Shown one piece after another: positions 53,228 through 61,965 of a stretch of 64,000 bases of DNA. Made by a program: the position numbers and the translations under genes. The first letter of the stretch is position 1, and each line of letters starts with the position of its first letter. A model generated the notes under the pieces. That model did no database searches, was not told the origin of the DNA, and saw only the letters and a list, made by a program, of their open reading frames with translations. The stretch spans positions 2,604,001 through 2,668,000 of the forward strand of contig NZ_JAHOOZ010000001.1 of NCBI RefSeq assembly GCF_019075875.1, in the 5' to 3' direction. Source of the stretch: Novosphingobium sp. G106 (GTDB taxonomy: Bacteria; Pseudomonadota; Alphaproteobacteria; Sphingomonadales; Sphingomonadaceae).

Positions 53228-54019
53228 ATGCGGATCGCAAGTTACAACGTGAACGGCGTCAACGGGCGGCTCGACGTTCTCCTGCGCTGGCTTGCGCTCG
53301 CAGAGCCGGAGGTCGTCTGCCTGCAGGAGTTGAAGGCACCGCAGGCAAGCTTTCCGGACGGCGCCATTCGCGATGCCGGCTACGACGCTATCTGGCATGG
53401 CCAGAACCGCTGGAACGGCGTCGCGATCCTCAGCCGCGTCGGCGCTATCCAAGAGACGCGCCGCGGTCTTCCCGGGGATCCGAGCGATGCGCAGAGCCGC
53501 TATATCGAGGCGGCCGTGAACGGCGTGCTCATCGCCTGTCTCTATCTCCCCAACGGCAATCCGCGGCCGGGACCAAAATTCGACTACAAGCTAGGCTGGT
53601 TCGAGCGCTTGAGCGAACATCTCGCCAGCCTCGCTTCGCTGGATGCGGCGGTGATCGTCGCCGGCGACTTCAATGTGATGCCGACCGATCTTGACGTCTA
53701 TGCGCCCGAGCGCTGGCAAGACGACGCGCTGTTCGCGCCCGAAATGCGCGATGCCTATGCCAGGCTCCTCAAACAGGGCTGGACGGACGCGCTGCGCAAG
53801 CTTCACCCGAACGAGGCGATCTACACATTCTGGAAGTACTGGAGGCAATCGTTCGAGAGGGATGCGGGCCTCAGGATCGATCATATCCTGCTCAACGCCA
53901 AGGCCGCGGCGATGCTCGTCAGGGCCGACGTCGATCGACGACCGCGCGGATGGGAGAAGACCAGCGATCACGCGCCGGTATGGATCGAACTCGGAAGAGT
54001 TGCGCGGCGGGAACCCTAA
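53228..54019 (+). CDS. xth: Exodeoxyribonuclease III (AP endonuclease)
   Basis: 263 residues of the ExoIII family. Catalytic residues appear in order: Asn in SYNVNGVNGR, Glu in VVCLQELKA, Tyr in IACLYLPNGNP, Asp and Asn in AGDFNVMPTD, and the final Asp-His in KTSDHAPVWIEL. Repairs abasic sites and 3' blocked ends. It starts after a Crp-free region and fits oxidative-stress repair. Confidence 0.93.
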   Translation: MRIASYNVNGVNGRLDVLLRWLALAEPEVVCLQELKAPQASFPDGAIRDAGYDAIWHGQNRWNGVAILSRVGAIQETRRGLPGDPSDAQSRYIEAAVNGVLIACLYLPNGNPRPGPKFDYKLGWFERLSEHLASLASLDAAVIVAGDFNVMPTDLDVYAPERWQDDALFAPEMRDAYARLLKQGWTDALRKLHPNEAIYTFWKYWRQSFERDAGLRIDHILLNAKAAAMLVRADVDRRPRGWEKTSDHAPVWIELGRVARREP

Positions 54020-54277
54020 CATCGATCGATAGGAAATCATCAGCGGCTCCGAGATAGCCGCCGGTCACCGGACCTATCTTGGTCGGCGACCGTCCAAAGT
54101 CGGACACGTTTTGCCGTAGCCCGGCTACCCGTCGGCGCCAGCAACGGCGCCAGGAGCCTGACGCCGTGCTGATCAGGACTGCGAGGACTTGACGAAGGCC
54201 GCCAATAAAATTCCTGCAGAGCTGAAATCATATCGCCGTCCTCGTGCGTTGCACGAGGGTGAGTGACGGGGCCAAGT

Positions 54278-56188
54278 ATGACGCAGGACAACACTTCAGG
54301 CTATCGGGACACTGTTACCGGACGCAGCGAGCCTGACCCGCCAGCGCCTGGCGCGACCCAAATCCCTCCCGCTTCTTCCCCGGAGATCAAGAGCCTTCTT
54401 GGAATTGTCGTCGCGGCGCTTTGCGTGACTGCGCTCTATTTCGCGAAGGACGTGCTCATCCCGGTCATGCTCGCGGTGATGCTCTCGTTCGTTCTATCGC
54501 CGTTGGTAAACCTGCTGCAGCGCATGCGATTGTGGCGTGCGCCCGCGGTCATTGTCGCCGTGCTGGCTACCTTGGGGGTGATCGGCCTGATCGGGACCTT
54601 GATCGGCAGTCAGGCTGCAGCCTTGTCCACCAATGCACCGCAATATGCCCGCACGATCGAGGCAAAGGTTGAAGGCGTTCAGAGCTACGCGGTGACGAGC
54701 ATTGCCGCGATCACTAAGATGTTCGGCACCGCAAAGCGCAGACCGAGACCAGGTGAACCCGCCCCGCCGGTGCTGACACCAGCTTTACCGGGATCATCGG
54801 TAGGCGCGGGCGAGGTGCGCCGCCCCGTCCTCGTCGAGATGGCGCCAGAGGAAGCGTCTCCGATTACGATCGCCCGAGCCATCCTCGCGCCAATCATTGG
54901 CCCTTTGGAAACGACGTTCATCGTGCTGGTCGTGGCAATTTTTGTTCTTTTGCAGAAGGAAGATTTGAGGGACCGCTTCATCCGGGTATTTGGATCGCAC
55001 GATCTCCATCGCACGACGCTCGCGATGGACGATGCCGGCCAGCGGCTCAGCAACTATTTCCTTTCTCAGCTGCTTGTGAACACAGGATTCGGGATCGTGA
55101 TCGGCCTAGGCCTATGGGCGATCGGCCTGCCCTCGCCGGCGATGTGGGGAATCCTTGCAGGGCTGCTGCGCTTCGTGCCCTATATAGGCTCGTTTATTGC
55201 CGCGATTGCCCCGATCGCGCTCGGCGCGGCGATCGATCCGGGCTGGATGGTGGCGATTTACGTGGCGTTGCTGTTCGTCATCGTCGAGCCCCTCATCGGC
55301 TATGTCGTTGAACCGATGCTCTATGGTCATTCGACAGGCCTTTCCCCCGTCTCCGTGATCATCTCTGCGGTGTTCTGGACCTGGCTATGGGGCCCGATCG
55401 GCCTGATCATGTCGACGCCTCTGACGCTCTGCCTGGTCGTACTGGGCCGGCACGTCAAAAACCTCGAATTCTTCGATGTTCTCCTCGGAGACCGGCCAGC
55501 TTTGTCGCCGGTAGAGACATTCTATCAGCGCATTCTCGCCAACAACCCCGACGAGGCGCTGGTCCAGGCGGAGCAGTTTCTGAGCGACAGGCCGCTCATC
55601 CAATACTACGACGAGGTCGTACTGGAAGGCTTGAAACTAGCTGCTGACGACGAGGCGCGTGGCACGATCGATCGCAGCCGGTCAATCCAGATGGTCGGCT
55701 CGATGAGCGAGGTGATCGAGGATCTTGGCGACCAGGCCGCAGCGGGTCAGGCCATGCCAGCGGCGGAAGGCGTGACCGCGCCGAACGTCGTTTGCATCGC
55801 CGGGCGGGGCTCGTTCGATGCCAGCATTTCGGCAATTATCGTCCAGCTACTTGAGAAGCGCGGCATCACAGCGCAGATTCTCCCGCTCGCCAGCTTATCG
55901 CGCGAGGCGATCGCCTCACTCGACCTGGATGGGTTCGACATCATTGTGTTCTCCCACCTCGGTCTCTCGAGCGCACCCTTGCGCCTCCTCCGCCGGCTGC
56001 GACAGCGCGCTCCGGTAGCGAAGATTCTGGTTTGCCCCTGGCCTGGGGGCGAGAGCGTTCCCAACGCGCCAGCCGAAATGCCGGGCGCCGATGACTACTG
56101 CGAGTCTTTCAGGAAGCTATTGGACTCGATTGCAAGCGATGCGAATGCGCAAACGGCCGGTCGCACCGAGCCGGCCGAACTCGCATGA
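54278..56188 (+). CDS. AI-2E family transporter (PerM/YdiK type) with C-terminal extension
   Basis: 636 residues. Seven or eight membrane helices in the AI-2E transporter domain (residues about 40-390, with VLIPVMLAVMLSFVLSPLVNLLQR and FVPYIGSFIAAIAPIALGAAI). The C-terminal 200 residues are soluble and contain a receiver/B12-binding-like alpha-beta fold (NVVCIAGRGSFDASISAIIV, DIIVFSHLGLSS, KILVCPWPGGES), absent from the short family members. Substrate unknown; the family has sodium/proton antiport and export members. Confidence 0.85.
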   Translation: MTQDNTSGYRDTVTGRSEPDPPAPGATQIPPASSPEIKSLLGIVVAALCVTALYFAKDVLIPVMLAVMLSFVLSPLVNLLQRMRLWRAPAVIVAVLATLGVIGLIGTLIGSQAAALSTNAPQYARTIEAKVEGVQSYAVTSIAAITKMFGTAKRRPRPGEPAPPVLTPALPGSSVGAGEVRRPVLVEMAPEEASPITIARAILAPIIGPLETTFIVLVVAIFVLLQKEDLRDRFIRVFGSHDLHRTTLAMDDAGQRLSNYFLSQLLVNTGFGIVIGLGLWAIGLPSPAMWGILAGLLRFVPYIGSFIAAIAPIALGAAIDPGWMVAIYVALLFVIVEPLIGYVVEPMLYGHSTGLSPVSVIISAVFWTWLWGPIGLIMSTPLTLCLVVLGRHVKNLEFFDVLLGDRPALSPVETFYQRILANNPDEALVQAEQFLSDRPLIQYYDEVVLEGLKLAADDEARGTIDRSRSIQMVGSMSEVIEDLGDQAAAGQAMPAAEGVTAPNVVCIAGRGSFDASISAIIVQLLEKRGITAQILPLASLSREAIASLDLDGFDIIVFSHLGLSSAPLRLLRRLRQRAPVAKILVCPWPGGESVPNAPAEMPGADDYCESFRKLLDSIASDANAQTAGRTEPAELA

Positions 56189-56396
56189 GCGGCGAATTGA
56201 TCCTTCAATGTAATGGTGGGCGTTTCGGGCGGGATCGTTAGCCGTGTACAAAGACCGCCTTCTCCCCTTGTTAGAGTTACCAGTCCTCGTTCCTGCGTTG
56301 CTGGAAAAGAAGAAGGCGCACCGCCGAAGCGATACGCCTTCCCTGGGCCACTTGCTGATCGAGGAGCGCGTGCCGGCCCTCTCTCGGCAAGATGGA

Positions 56397-56666
56397 TTAA
56401 CGAACCGAACCGCGGCGGAACAGGTTCACGATCGCGAGCAGCACTACCGCACCGAGGAACGAAGCCAGAAGCGACATCACGTCGAAATGCCCACTGGTAA
56501 TGGGGGCGCCGCCGATCAGCGGGGTGATGAGAAATCCAGCGACAAGCGCACCGACAATGCCGACGACGACATTAAGAATGACGCCCTGCTGGGCATCCGT
56601 GCGCATAACGAGACTGGCGAGCCAACCAATGACACCGCCAACTACGAGCAAAATAATGAGGCCCAT
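56397..56666 (-). CDS. GlsB/YeaQ/YmgE family stress membrane protein
   Basis: 89 residues with three hydrophobic helices (LIILLVVGGVIGWLASLVM, VILNVVVGIVGALVAGFLI, LLASFLGAVVLLAIVNLF), the signature of transglycosylase-associated protein family. Envelope stress role by family. EcfG-type promoter at 56695-56720. Confidence 0.92.
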   Translation of the reverse strand: MGLIILLVVGGVIGWLASLVMRTDAQQGVILNVVVGIVGALVAGFLITPLIGGAPITSGHFDVMSLLASFLGAVVLLAIVNLFRRGSVR

Positions 56667-56694
56667 TTTCTCTCTCCGAGTTGTCTAATCACAA

Positions 56695-56720
56695 AACGCA
56701 GCGTGCTCGCTGATCGTTCC
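56695..56720 (-). promoter_or_regulatory. EcfG-type promoter of the GlsB-type gene
   Basis: On the minus strand GGAAC (56716-56720), a 17-nt spacer and CGTT (56695-56698), ending 29 bp before the ATG at 56666. Confidence 0.75.
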
Positions 56721-56751
56721 TTAATAATTTTAGATCACACTTTCTGGCACA

Positions 56752-56889
56752 TTAATTCTTAGCATCATTGGCAGTATTCTCGACCGCCTTGCCTGCCGAT
56801 TGCATGTCCTTGCCGGCTCCAGCGGTGGTGTTGCAGGCTGTCAGGGCAAAGCTGGCGGCCAAAGCGGCGAGAATGATGAGTTTCGGCAT
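56752..56889 (-). CDS. Entericidin-family lipoprotein (45 aa)
   Basis: Start ATG 56889, stop TAA 56752-56754. Signal peptide and lipobox SFALTACNTT, then a short Lys/Gly/Asp-rich tail (GAGKDMQSAGKAVE). Length and motif fit the entericidin A/B family, toxin-antitoxin-like lipoproteins in enterobacteria, often stress induced here. Preceded by an EcfG-like promoter. Confidence 0.8.
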   Translation of the reverse strand: MPKLIILAALAASFALTACNTTAGAGKDMQSAGKAVENTANDAKN

Positions 56890-56918
56890 CGGGGTTCTCC
56901 AAACAGAGTCAGAAACTC

Positions 56919-56943
56919 AACCCTTGGGACTAGGTTACGTTCC
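56919..56943 (-). promoter_or_regulatory. EcfG-like promoter of the entericidin gene
   Basis: Minus strand: GGAAC (56939-56943), 16 nt, GGTT (56919-56922); the -10 has one mismatch to CGTT. Confidence 0.55.
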
Positions 56944-57058
56944 TCTTGATCCCGAGAGAGTGTGATGGGATCGGCCGCAGAGAGGCGCTAAGCCGTTTTC
57001 CTCGCCCGTTCTCTCATCATGTGCCGGGTCTGAAGTCTGAGATTGTGCCTGCACAAAA

Positions 57059-57081
57059 GCCCCCGCGGCTTGAGCGGGGGC
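57059..57081 (-). terminator. Stem-loop with T run on the minus strand
   Basis: GCCCCCGC (57059-57066) pairs with GCGGGGGC (57074-57081), loop of 7; minus-strand RNA reads hairpin then UUUU. Confidence 0.6.
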
Positions 57082-57186
57082 AAGGTTTGGGGCCTGCCGC
57101 GTTAAGGGGGGAGCGGCACTTCTCGCGCTGCTGTTGGGGAAAACGCGGCGAATGAGTTAAACGCTTGCGAACGTTCTAGTATCCGC

Positions 57187-57316
57187 TGGCAAAAGAACCC
57201 CCGCCGAAGCGGGGGAAGATTGTGCGTTTGCCATGGGTTATCAATCCGTGACGCGATGACACTAGTCGGGGACGACGACGACCGGAAATTGGTTTTCGCA
57301 AAGGTAATTAAGCGTG
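57187..57316 (-). ncRNA. Two-copy intergenic element ending in an intrinsic terminator, copy A (candidate sRNA)
   Basis: About 130 nt that match 58755-58884 (minus) with roughly three quarters identity. It contains the conserved stretch GGCAAACGCACA, ends on the minus strand in a stem (57198-57204 with 57209-57215) followed by TTCTTTT, and has no conserved reading frame (copy B has stops). This is consistent with a small RNA or a repeated 3'-UTR. Confidence 0.45.
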
Positions 57317-57470
57317 ATGGTTGCAATCGACACTGAGCATTAAACTTGCAATCTGAATGCTGCACGTGAATGCCGCCATCGACCGGATTGCGACGGCAGC
57401 ACGCCAGAGTAATCCATGTTAACGCGCCCGGCGAAGCGACCTGCCAAGCGCTGCTCCAAAGGGGCGCGAT

Positions 57471-57626
57471 ATGCAGGCATTATTCGTGATGGCCGTCGGG
57501 GCGTTGGTGGCTGCCAGTGGTCTGGCAATCATCTATTGGACGGATCGCAAGCGAAAGGAGCGCACCGCTCGTGACCGTCTCCAAGCCAGTGAAGTGCAAA
57601 GAAAACCCCCGCCGAAACGAGGGTAA
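57471..57626 (+). CDS. Small membrane protein (51 aa)
   Basis: ATG 57471 with AAGGGG upstream. One N-terminal helix (ALFVMAVGALVAASGLAIIYW) and a basic tail (DRKRKERTARDRLQ...KPPPKRG). Single-pass inner-membrane protein. Its 3' end overlaps a CCCCCG...CGAGGG hairpin. Too small for a family call. Confidence 0.55.
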   Translation: MQALFVMAVGALVAASGLAIIYWTDRKRKERTARDRLQASEVQRKPPPKRG

Positions 57627-57933
57627 AGGTCATCCCCTAAGTTATTATGGGCCGGTGTTCCCCGCACCGGCAGCGTGCGCCCTTCGATGTTGCGAACCCA
57701 AGGACACCGTGCTGCCATGACGGCGCTGCGGGAAACGATCCGCAGCTAGTTGGGAAAATTCAATGCGTCGTGACCAGTTCGGCGGGGAACCTCGCCAATT
57801 ATCACGCGTAACTAACGGGGCGATCGCCAGGTACATCCTCCAAAAGGGCTGAGGTCTGTGGCGGTAACCTGCCATGGACGGACGCGGTCAATACCACCTG
57901 GCGAGCCATACACGATCGAGCTGGAGCCGGCGC
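57627..57933. other. Intergenic region
   Basis: About 300 bp. A GGAAC-N16-CGTA near 57786-57810 resembles an EcfG promoter with a mismatched -10, about 120 bp before the next gene. Nothing else is seen. Confidence 0.4.
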
Positions 57934-58155
57934 ATGGAATGGGAACAATTTCTAATCGATGAGCGAGCGCGGAAGCTCGCACACGTCCAGGTCCTGATGT
58001 CCGGAAGCGTCACGATAATCGCCAGGTTCGGGGAAGGATCGGAGGATGTGTCGGCTGAAATTATTCGCGAGGATCTCCGGCTCATAACTAACATTGAGCA
58101 GATTTTAGAAACGGAAGGTTCGGAACATTCGCGCCGGGCATTGCGGACCGGCTAA
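57934..58155 (+). CDS. Small hypothetical protein
   Basis: 73 residues from the ATG at 57934 (MEWEQFLIDERARKLAHVQ, then a beta-like VTIIARF and a helix ITNIEQILET). The frame is open to 57874, so the start is uncertain. No family is recognised. Confidence 0.45.
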   Translation: MEWEQFLIDERARKLAHVQVLMSGSVTIIARFGEGSEDVSAEIIREDLRLITNIEQILETEGSEHSRRALRTG

Positions 58156-58228
58156 CGCATCAGCGCCCGCAGGAGCGACCGCGGCTTACAGCTTAGTGCG
58201 GCGACTGCCGTTCGCGCGCACGAGCGGA

Positions 58229-58612
58229 CGGCCGAAATGAAAAGGCCGCAGGAGTTTTCCCGCGGCCTCACGTTTAGTTGCGAATGGCCTGGCTATTCGG
58301 GAGCTTTATCACGCTTGTCCGCCTTGTTTTCCATGGCGTCCGCCTTTGCGTCACCCGCTTCGCGAATGGCGGCGGCTTTGGATTCCTGCGCGTTTTCCGC
58401 CGGAGAATCGACACCGTCCGTCACCGGATCCTTCTTGTCGGCGGTCGCTTCCATAGCATCGGCGGTCGCATCTGCCGATTGGCGAACTGCATCTGCCTGT
58501 TTCTCCTCGGCATTTTCCTTTTTGCTGTCGCAAGCCGAAAGGCTCATTCCCAGCAGAATGGCAGATCCCAGCAACGCTGATTTGACGATGTACTTCATGG
58601 CTTCCCCTTCTG
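58229..58612 (-). repeat. 384-bp inverted duplication, copy 2
   Basis: Inverted counterpart of 51478-51861, of equal length; carries the intact lipoprotein gene and its terminator. Confidence 0.85.
58293..58598 (-). CDS. Small Ala/Lys/Glu-rich lipoprotein, copy 2 (intact)
   Basis: 101 residues from ATG 58598, with GGGGAAG upstream. Signal peptide, lipobox MSLSACDSKKE, then Ala/Asp/Glu/Lys-rich helical repeats (ADATADAMEATADKKDP, AGDAKADAMENKADK). Envelope lipoprotein of unknown role. Copy 1 is at 51492-51797. An EcfG-like promoter lies at 58693-58717. Confidence 0.75.
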   Translation of the reverse strand: MKYIVKSALLGSAILLGMSLSACDSKKENAEEKQADAVRQSADATADAMEATADKKDPVTDGVDSPAENAQESKAAAIREAGDAKADAMENKADKRDKAPE

Positions 58613-58692
58613 GTTCGGCGCGTCCTGGCGCACCCATACATGCGCGGTAGGGTGGCCAAGACGCTGCTCTGTGCCCTGTCAGGCTTTCTGCA

Positions 58693-58717
58693 AACCCGTC
58701 GTGCCTACGGCCGTTCC
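58693..58717 (-). promoter_or_regulatory. EcfG-like promoter of lipoprotein copy 2
   Basis: Minus strand: GGAAC (58713-58717), 16 nt, GGTT (58693-58696); one mismatch at the -10. The corresponding region of copy 1 is not duplicated. Confidence 0.5.
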
Positions 58718-58754
58718 CGAGGTTGATTATTATCAATGCCGCTAAGCCCATGGC

Positions 58755-58884
58755 ACAAAAAAACCCGGCCGGAGCAGGGGCAGAGTGTGCGTTTGCCATA
58801 GGGTATCAACCTGTGACCCGATGGCGCTAGACAATGATCCTACCGATCAGAAATTGGTTTTTCACAAAGGTGATGAAGCGTGAC
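58755..58884 (-). ncRNA. Two-copy intergenic element, copy B (candidate sRNA)
   Basis: Counterpart of 57187-57316 in the same strand. The conserved core is kept; it ends on the minus strand in an imperfect CCCTGC...GCCGGG stem and a run of seven T. Frames are interrupted by stops, so it is not coding. Confidence 0.45.
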
Positions 58885-58942
58885 TACCGTTGAGCCAAAC
58901 GGTCCCCAGCCCTCGGCCGGATGAACTAGATAACCGGCACGA

Positions 58943-59146
58943 TCACACGTCGATCGGAAGAATCACGAGTCGACCGCGGCCATCGAGACAGTCACACCGC
59001 AGGCGATTTAGGTGACGCCTCGACCCGTTGAACAAGACGCCCGGGTCGTGCCCCGGATGGTGGTGTAGCTCGAGGGTAGCGAAGCTGACCGGACGCGCGC
59101 TTTCCATATAGCGCTGTAGCGGCCGGTCAGGTTCGCGGGTGGTCAT
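58943..59146 (-). CDS. Small hypothetical protein next to the IS256 element
   Basis: 67 residues from the ATG at 59146 (MTTREPDRPLQRYMESARPV, then His-rich HHHPGHDPG). Its start is 5 bp from the IS256 end, so its own promoter and possibly its 5' part may have been replaced. Family unknown. Confidence 0.4.
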   Translation of the reverse strand: MTTREPDRPLQRYMESARPVSFATLELHHHPGHDPGVLFNGSRRHLNRLRCDCLDGRGRLVILPIDV

Positions 59147-59150
59147 CGGA

Positions 59151-60425
59151 GATCTTCGGATAAGGTTGGGTTGCAACACTCAACTTGAACGAGGACGTTC
59201 CGATGACCGAAGACATGATGGACCTGCAGGCGCTGGTGGGAAAGAGCCCGGATGCGGATTTTCTGCGCGATATGATCGGCTTTGCCGCGCGGCGACTAAT
59301 GGAGATGGAGGTCGGCGGCCTGACCGGGGCCGCTTACGGCGAGAAGGACGTCGAGCGCCTGGCCCAGCGCAATGGCTACCGGGATCGCGACTGGGAGACC
59401 CGGGCGGGCACGGTCGAGCTGCGCATCCCCAAGCTGCGCAAAGGCAGTTACTTCCCCGGATTTCTGGAACCCCGGCGGATGGCCGAGAAGGCGCTGACCG
59501 CTGTCATCCAGGAAGCGTACATCCAGGGAATCTCGACGCGATCGGTCGATGATCTTGTCAAGGCCATGGGCATGAGCGGCATCTCGAAGAGCCAGGTAAG
59601 CCGGCTCTGCGGAGAAATCGACGGGCGCGTGAAAGCCTTCCTCGAGCGGCCCATCGAGGGCGATTGGCCATACGTCTGGATGGATGCGACTTACATCAAG
59701 GTCCGGCGAGCAGGCCGGATTGTGTCGGTCGCCGTCATCATCGCCGTCGGCGTCAACAGTGACGGTCGCCGCGAAGTGCTCGGCATGGCGATCGGCCATT
59801 CCGAAGCCGAGACCTTCTGGACCGACTTCCTGCGTAGCCTGGCTCGCCGAGGCCTGCGCGGCGTGAAGCTCGTGATCTCCGATGCCCATGAGGGCATCAA
59901 GGCGTCCATTGCCAAGGTGTTCAGCGCAACCTGGCAGCGCTGCCGCGTCCACTTCATGCGCAATGCCCTGGCGCATGCCGGAAAGAGCGGGCGCCGGGTC
60001 GTATCGGCGTTCATCGCCACGGCCTTTGCGCAGGAGACACCTGAGGCCGCAAAGCTTCAATGGCGCTCAGTTGCAGACCAGCTTCGTCCCTCGGTCCCCA
60101 AGCTCTCTGCCTTGATGGACAGCGCCGAAGAGGACGTCCTGGCCTACATGACCTTCCCGCCGCAGCATCGCACCAAGCTTCACAGCAACAACCCCATCGA
60201 ACGCCTCAACGGTGAGATCAAGCGGCGGACCGATGTCGTCGGAATCTTCCCCAACGATGAAGCGATAACCCGCCTCGTCGGCGCTATCCTCCTGGAACAG
60301 AACGACGAATGGGCGGTCCAGCGCTGCCGCTACATGAGCCTTGAGAGCGTCGCGGGATTGAGCGACAATGCCATCATCACGTTGCCAAGCATGGCAGCCT
60401 GATCAATCCGGCTTAGCCGGAGATC
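59151..60425 (+). mobile_element. IS256-family insertion sequence
   Basis: Imperfect inverted repeats: GATCTTCGGATAAG at 59151 and, inverted, GATCTCCGGCTAAG ending at 60425. One transposase gene. I could not find an 8-9 bp target duplication at these ends. Confidence 0.82.
59203..60402 (+). CDS. IS256 family transposase
   Basis: 399 residues, Mutator-like DDE enzyme: the Asp in [11 protein letters not shown], the Asp in [13 protein letters not shown] and the Glu in [25 protein letters not shown] is the family motif. Full length, no break seen, so it may be active. Confidence 0.92.
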   Translation: MTEDMMDLQALVGKSPDADFLRDMIGFAARRLMEMEVGGLTGAAYGEKDVERLAQRNGYRDRDWETRAGTVELRIPKLRKGSYFPGFLEPRRMAEKALTAVIQEAYIQGISTRSVDDLVKAMGMSGISKSQVSRLCGEIDGRVKAFLERPIEGDWPYVWMDATYIKVRRAGRIVSVAVIIAVGVNSDGRREVLGMAIGHSEAETFWTDFLRSLARRGLRGVKLVISDAHEGIKASIAKVFSATWQRCRVHFMRNALAHAGKSGRRVVSAFIATAFAQETPEAAKLQWRSVADQLRPSVPKLSALMDSAEEDVLAYMTFPPQHRTKLHSNNPIERLNGEIKRRTDVVGIFPNDEAITRLVGAILLEQNDEWAVQRCRYMSLESVAGLSDNAIITLPSMAA

Positions 60426-60930
60426 GACGTGGCCACGCCCGCGATCCTACACCACGCCATGGGGCACGATCAGACGCCCGTACGGAGGCAATATTCTTGC
60501 GCGCGCCTCGCGGCGCCTAATCCGGCCCTCCGAGTGGTACCAGCGAGCTGAGAGCACCAGGCTAGCCAGCGCGGCAAATACCTCGAGTAGCAGGAAAACG
60601 AGGTGCATTTGATGTTCAGATGCAAACAAACTGCCGCCGACTAAAAGGTGGCTCCGATCCGACGGCGGCAGCCTGGCCCTCAAGCGAATGGCAGCTCAAA
60701 AGGTTGCCGCTCATTCCGCCAAGTAGATCATTCTACGGGGCGCTGTCATCGGACTGTCTGGTCTCGTCGCTGCGTCCCGCGACATTGGGATACGCTACAC
60801 ATCGCTGGGACAGATCAGCGCGAAGGGCCAAAAGCAAAAACGAACATAGAGCAATGAACCGGCAGAGATTTATCTTTGAACTGGGCGCCGCCCCTCGCCC
60901 GACGAGAATGCCCCCTTTGGTCGCGTTCAT
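60426..60930. other. Intergenic region with a possible small membrane protein
   Basis: About 505 bp. The minus-strand frame from ATG 60608 to 60447 would give 53 residues with one helix (LVFLLLEVFAALASLVL) and a basic tail; there is no ribosome binding site. No other feature seen. Confidence 0.35.
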
Positions 60931-61239
60931 TCAGCGCGAGGAAGACCAGGCCTTTTGCAGGTGAATGGCGACGGCTCCGTATAGCGGTCTTTCAAACTCG
61001 ATGCCTGCATAGCCTCGATGCACCCAGCGAACCACGCCTCGCAGCGGTTCGAATTCAAGCGGCCGGAGGCTGACGCGAAGGCCTTCGCTGACCGGAACAG
61101 CCTTGGTGAATATGCGACAGCCCTCTGCCGTAAGGTCGACGATGGCCACATCACCCGCCCGGCCTGTGGCGGTTCGGCAAACGGCCTCCATAATCACCGA
61201 CTCCCGCGAAGCCCGACGCTTATGCTGACGATTTTGCAT
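60931..61239 (-). CDS. PilZ domain protein
   Basis: 102 residues. Basic N-terminus (QNRQHKRRASRESV), beta strands with VDLTAEGCRIFTK and RGVVRWVHRGYAGIEFERP, which fit the PilZ fold that binds cyclic di-GMP. The RxxxR and D/NxSxxG motifs are present in part (Arg-Arg-Ala-Ser-Arg; Asp-Leu-Thr-Ala-Glu-Gly), so ligand binding is not certain. Confidence 0.8.
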   Translation of the reverse strand: MQNRQHKRRASRESVIMEAVCRTATGRAGDVAIVDLTAEGCRIFTKAVPVSEGLRVSLRPLEFEPLRGVVRWVHRGYAGIEFERPLYGAVAIHLQKAWSSSR

Positions 61240-61271
61240 TTCCGTGTTCCATTGGGCCCCGCGATAAGGCT

Positions 61272-61445
61272 TCAGGACTTCTTTTCGGCGGCTTCCGCGA
61301 CAAGCCGTCCGCGCGCTGCGAGTTCGTCCCATGTCCGCGCCGCACGTAAATGACGCTCGCGGACATTTGCCAAAGTCGCACCTTCGGCGAGTTGTCGCTC
61401 TCCTTCGGCGCGTTCCCGACATTCGGCGATGGAGTAGGTTGTCAT
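61272..61445 (-). CDS. Small helical conserved hypothetical protein
   Basis: 57 residues from ATG 61445 (MTTYSIAECRERAEGERQLAE, then RERHLRAARTWDELAARGRL). All-helical, like small uncharacterised proteins of sphingomonads. It sits just upstream of the PilZ gene in the same orientation. Confidence 0.6.
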   Translation of the reverse strand: MTTYSIAECRERAEGERQLAEGATLANVRERHLRAARTWDELAARGRLVAEAAEKKS

Positions 61446-61525
61446 GACGACCACATTCGCGGGTAAAGCCCTAGGATCGGCGGAGGGAGATGCCTCGATT
61501 GCCCAAGGCATCTCCCCCTCACGGG

Positions 61526-61753
61526 TTATCTGCAGATGCGAACGCGGTGATGGTGCCTCCACTCTGTCCGGCAGTGACGATGGTGGTTGCGCCAACCGTT
61601 GTGATTGCCGTTATCGTGGCGATCCATCCGCCGATCGTCATGCCGGATGGCACCCTGATGCATCGCGTTGTCGCCATGATTCATCTGCGCGTAGGCAGTA
61701 GAAGTCGCTGCGATGCCGACGGCGAGCGCCGCGGCGAGTATCCTCCTCAGCAT
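61526..61753 (-). CDS. Exported small His-rich protein
   Basis: 75 residues: Sec signal peptide (AAALAVGIAATSTAYAQ), then a His/Asp/Arg/Asn-rich mature part (RHDDRRMDRHDNGNHNGWRNHHRHC) and C-terminal HHHRVRICR. A metal-binding periplasmic role is plausible. AAGGAG precedes ATG 61753. Confidence 0.65.
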   Translation of the reverse strand: MLRRILAAALAVGIAATSTAYAQMNHGDNAMHQGAIRHDDRRMDRHDNGNHNGWRNHHRHCRTEWRHHHRVRICR

Positions 61754-61965
61754 TATGTTCTCCTTGTTGGGCATACCCTGCCACGATAACAAACGACTGA
61801 GTTCCCGGCGGGTTGCGCGCAAAACGAACGATCGGCAGTAATCGCGACCATTGCACGGGCTCCCCAATGACCGGCTAGCCGGCGCGCACCGCGAGTGGCC
61901 AAAGAGGGCAGACTGTTGTCTGGCGTGGGCATTCAGGCCAATCACCTTGAGAGGCACTCACGCGG

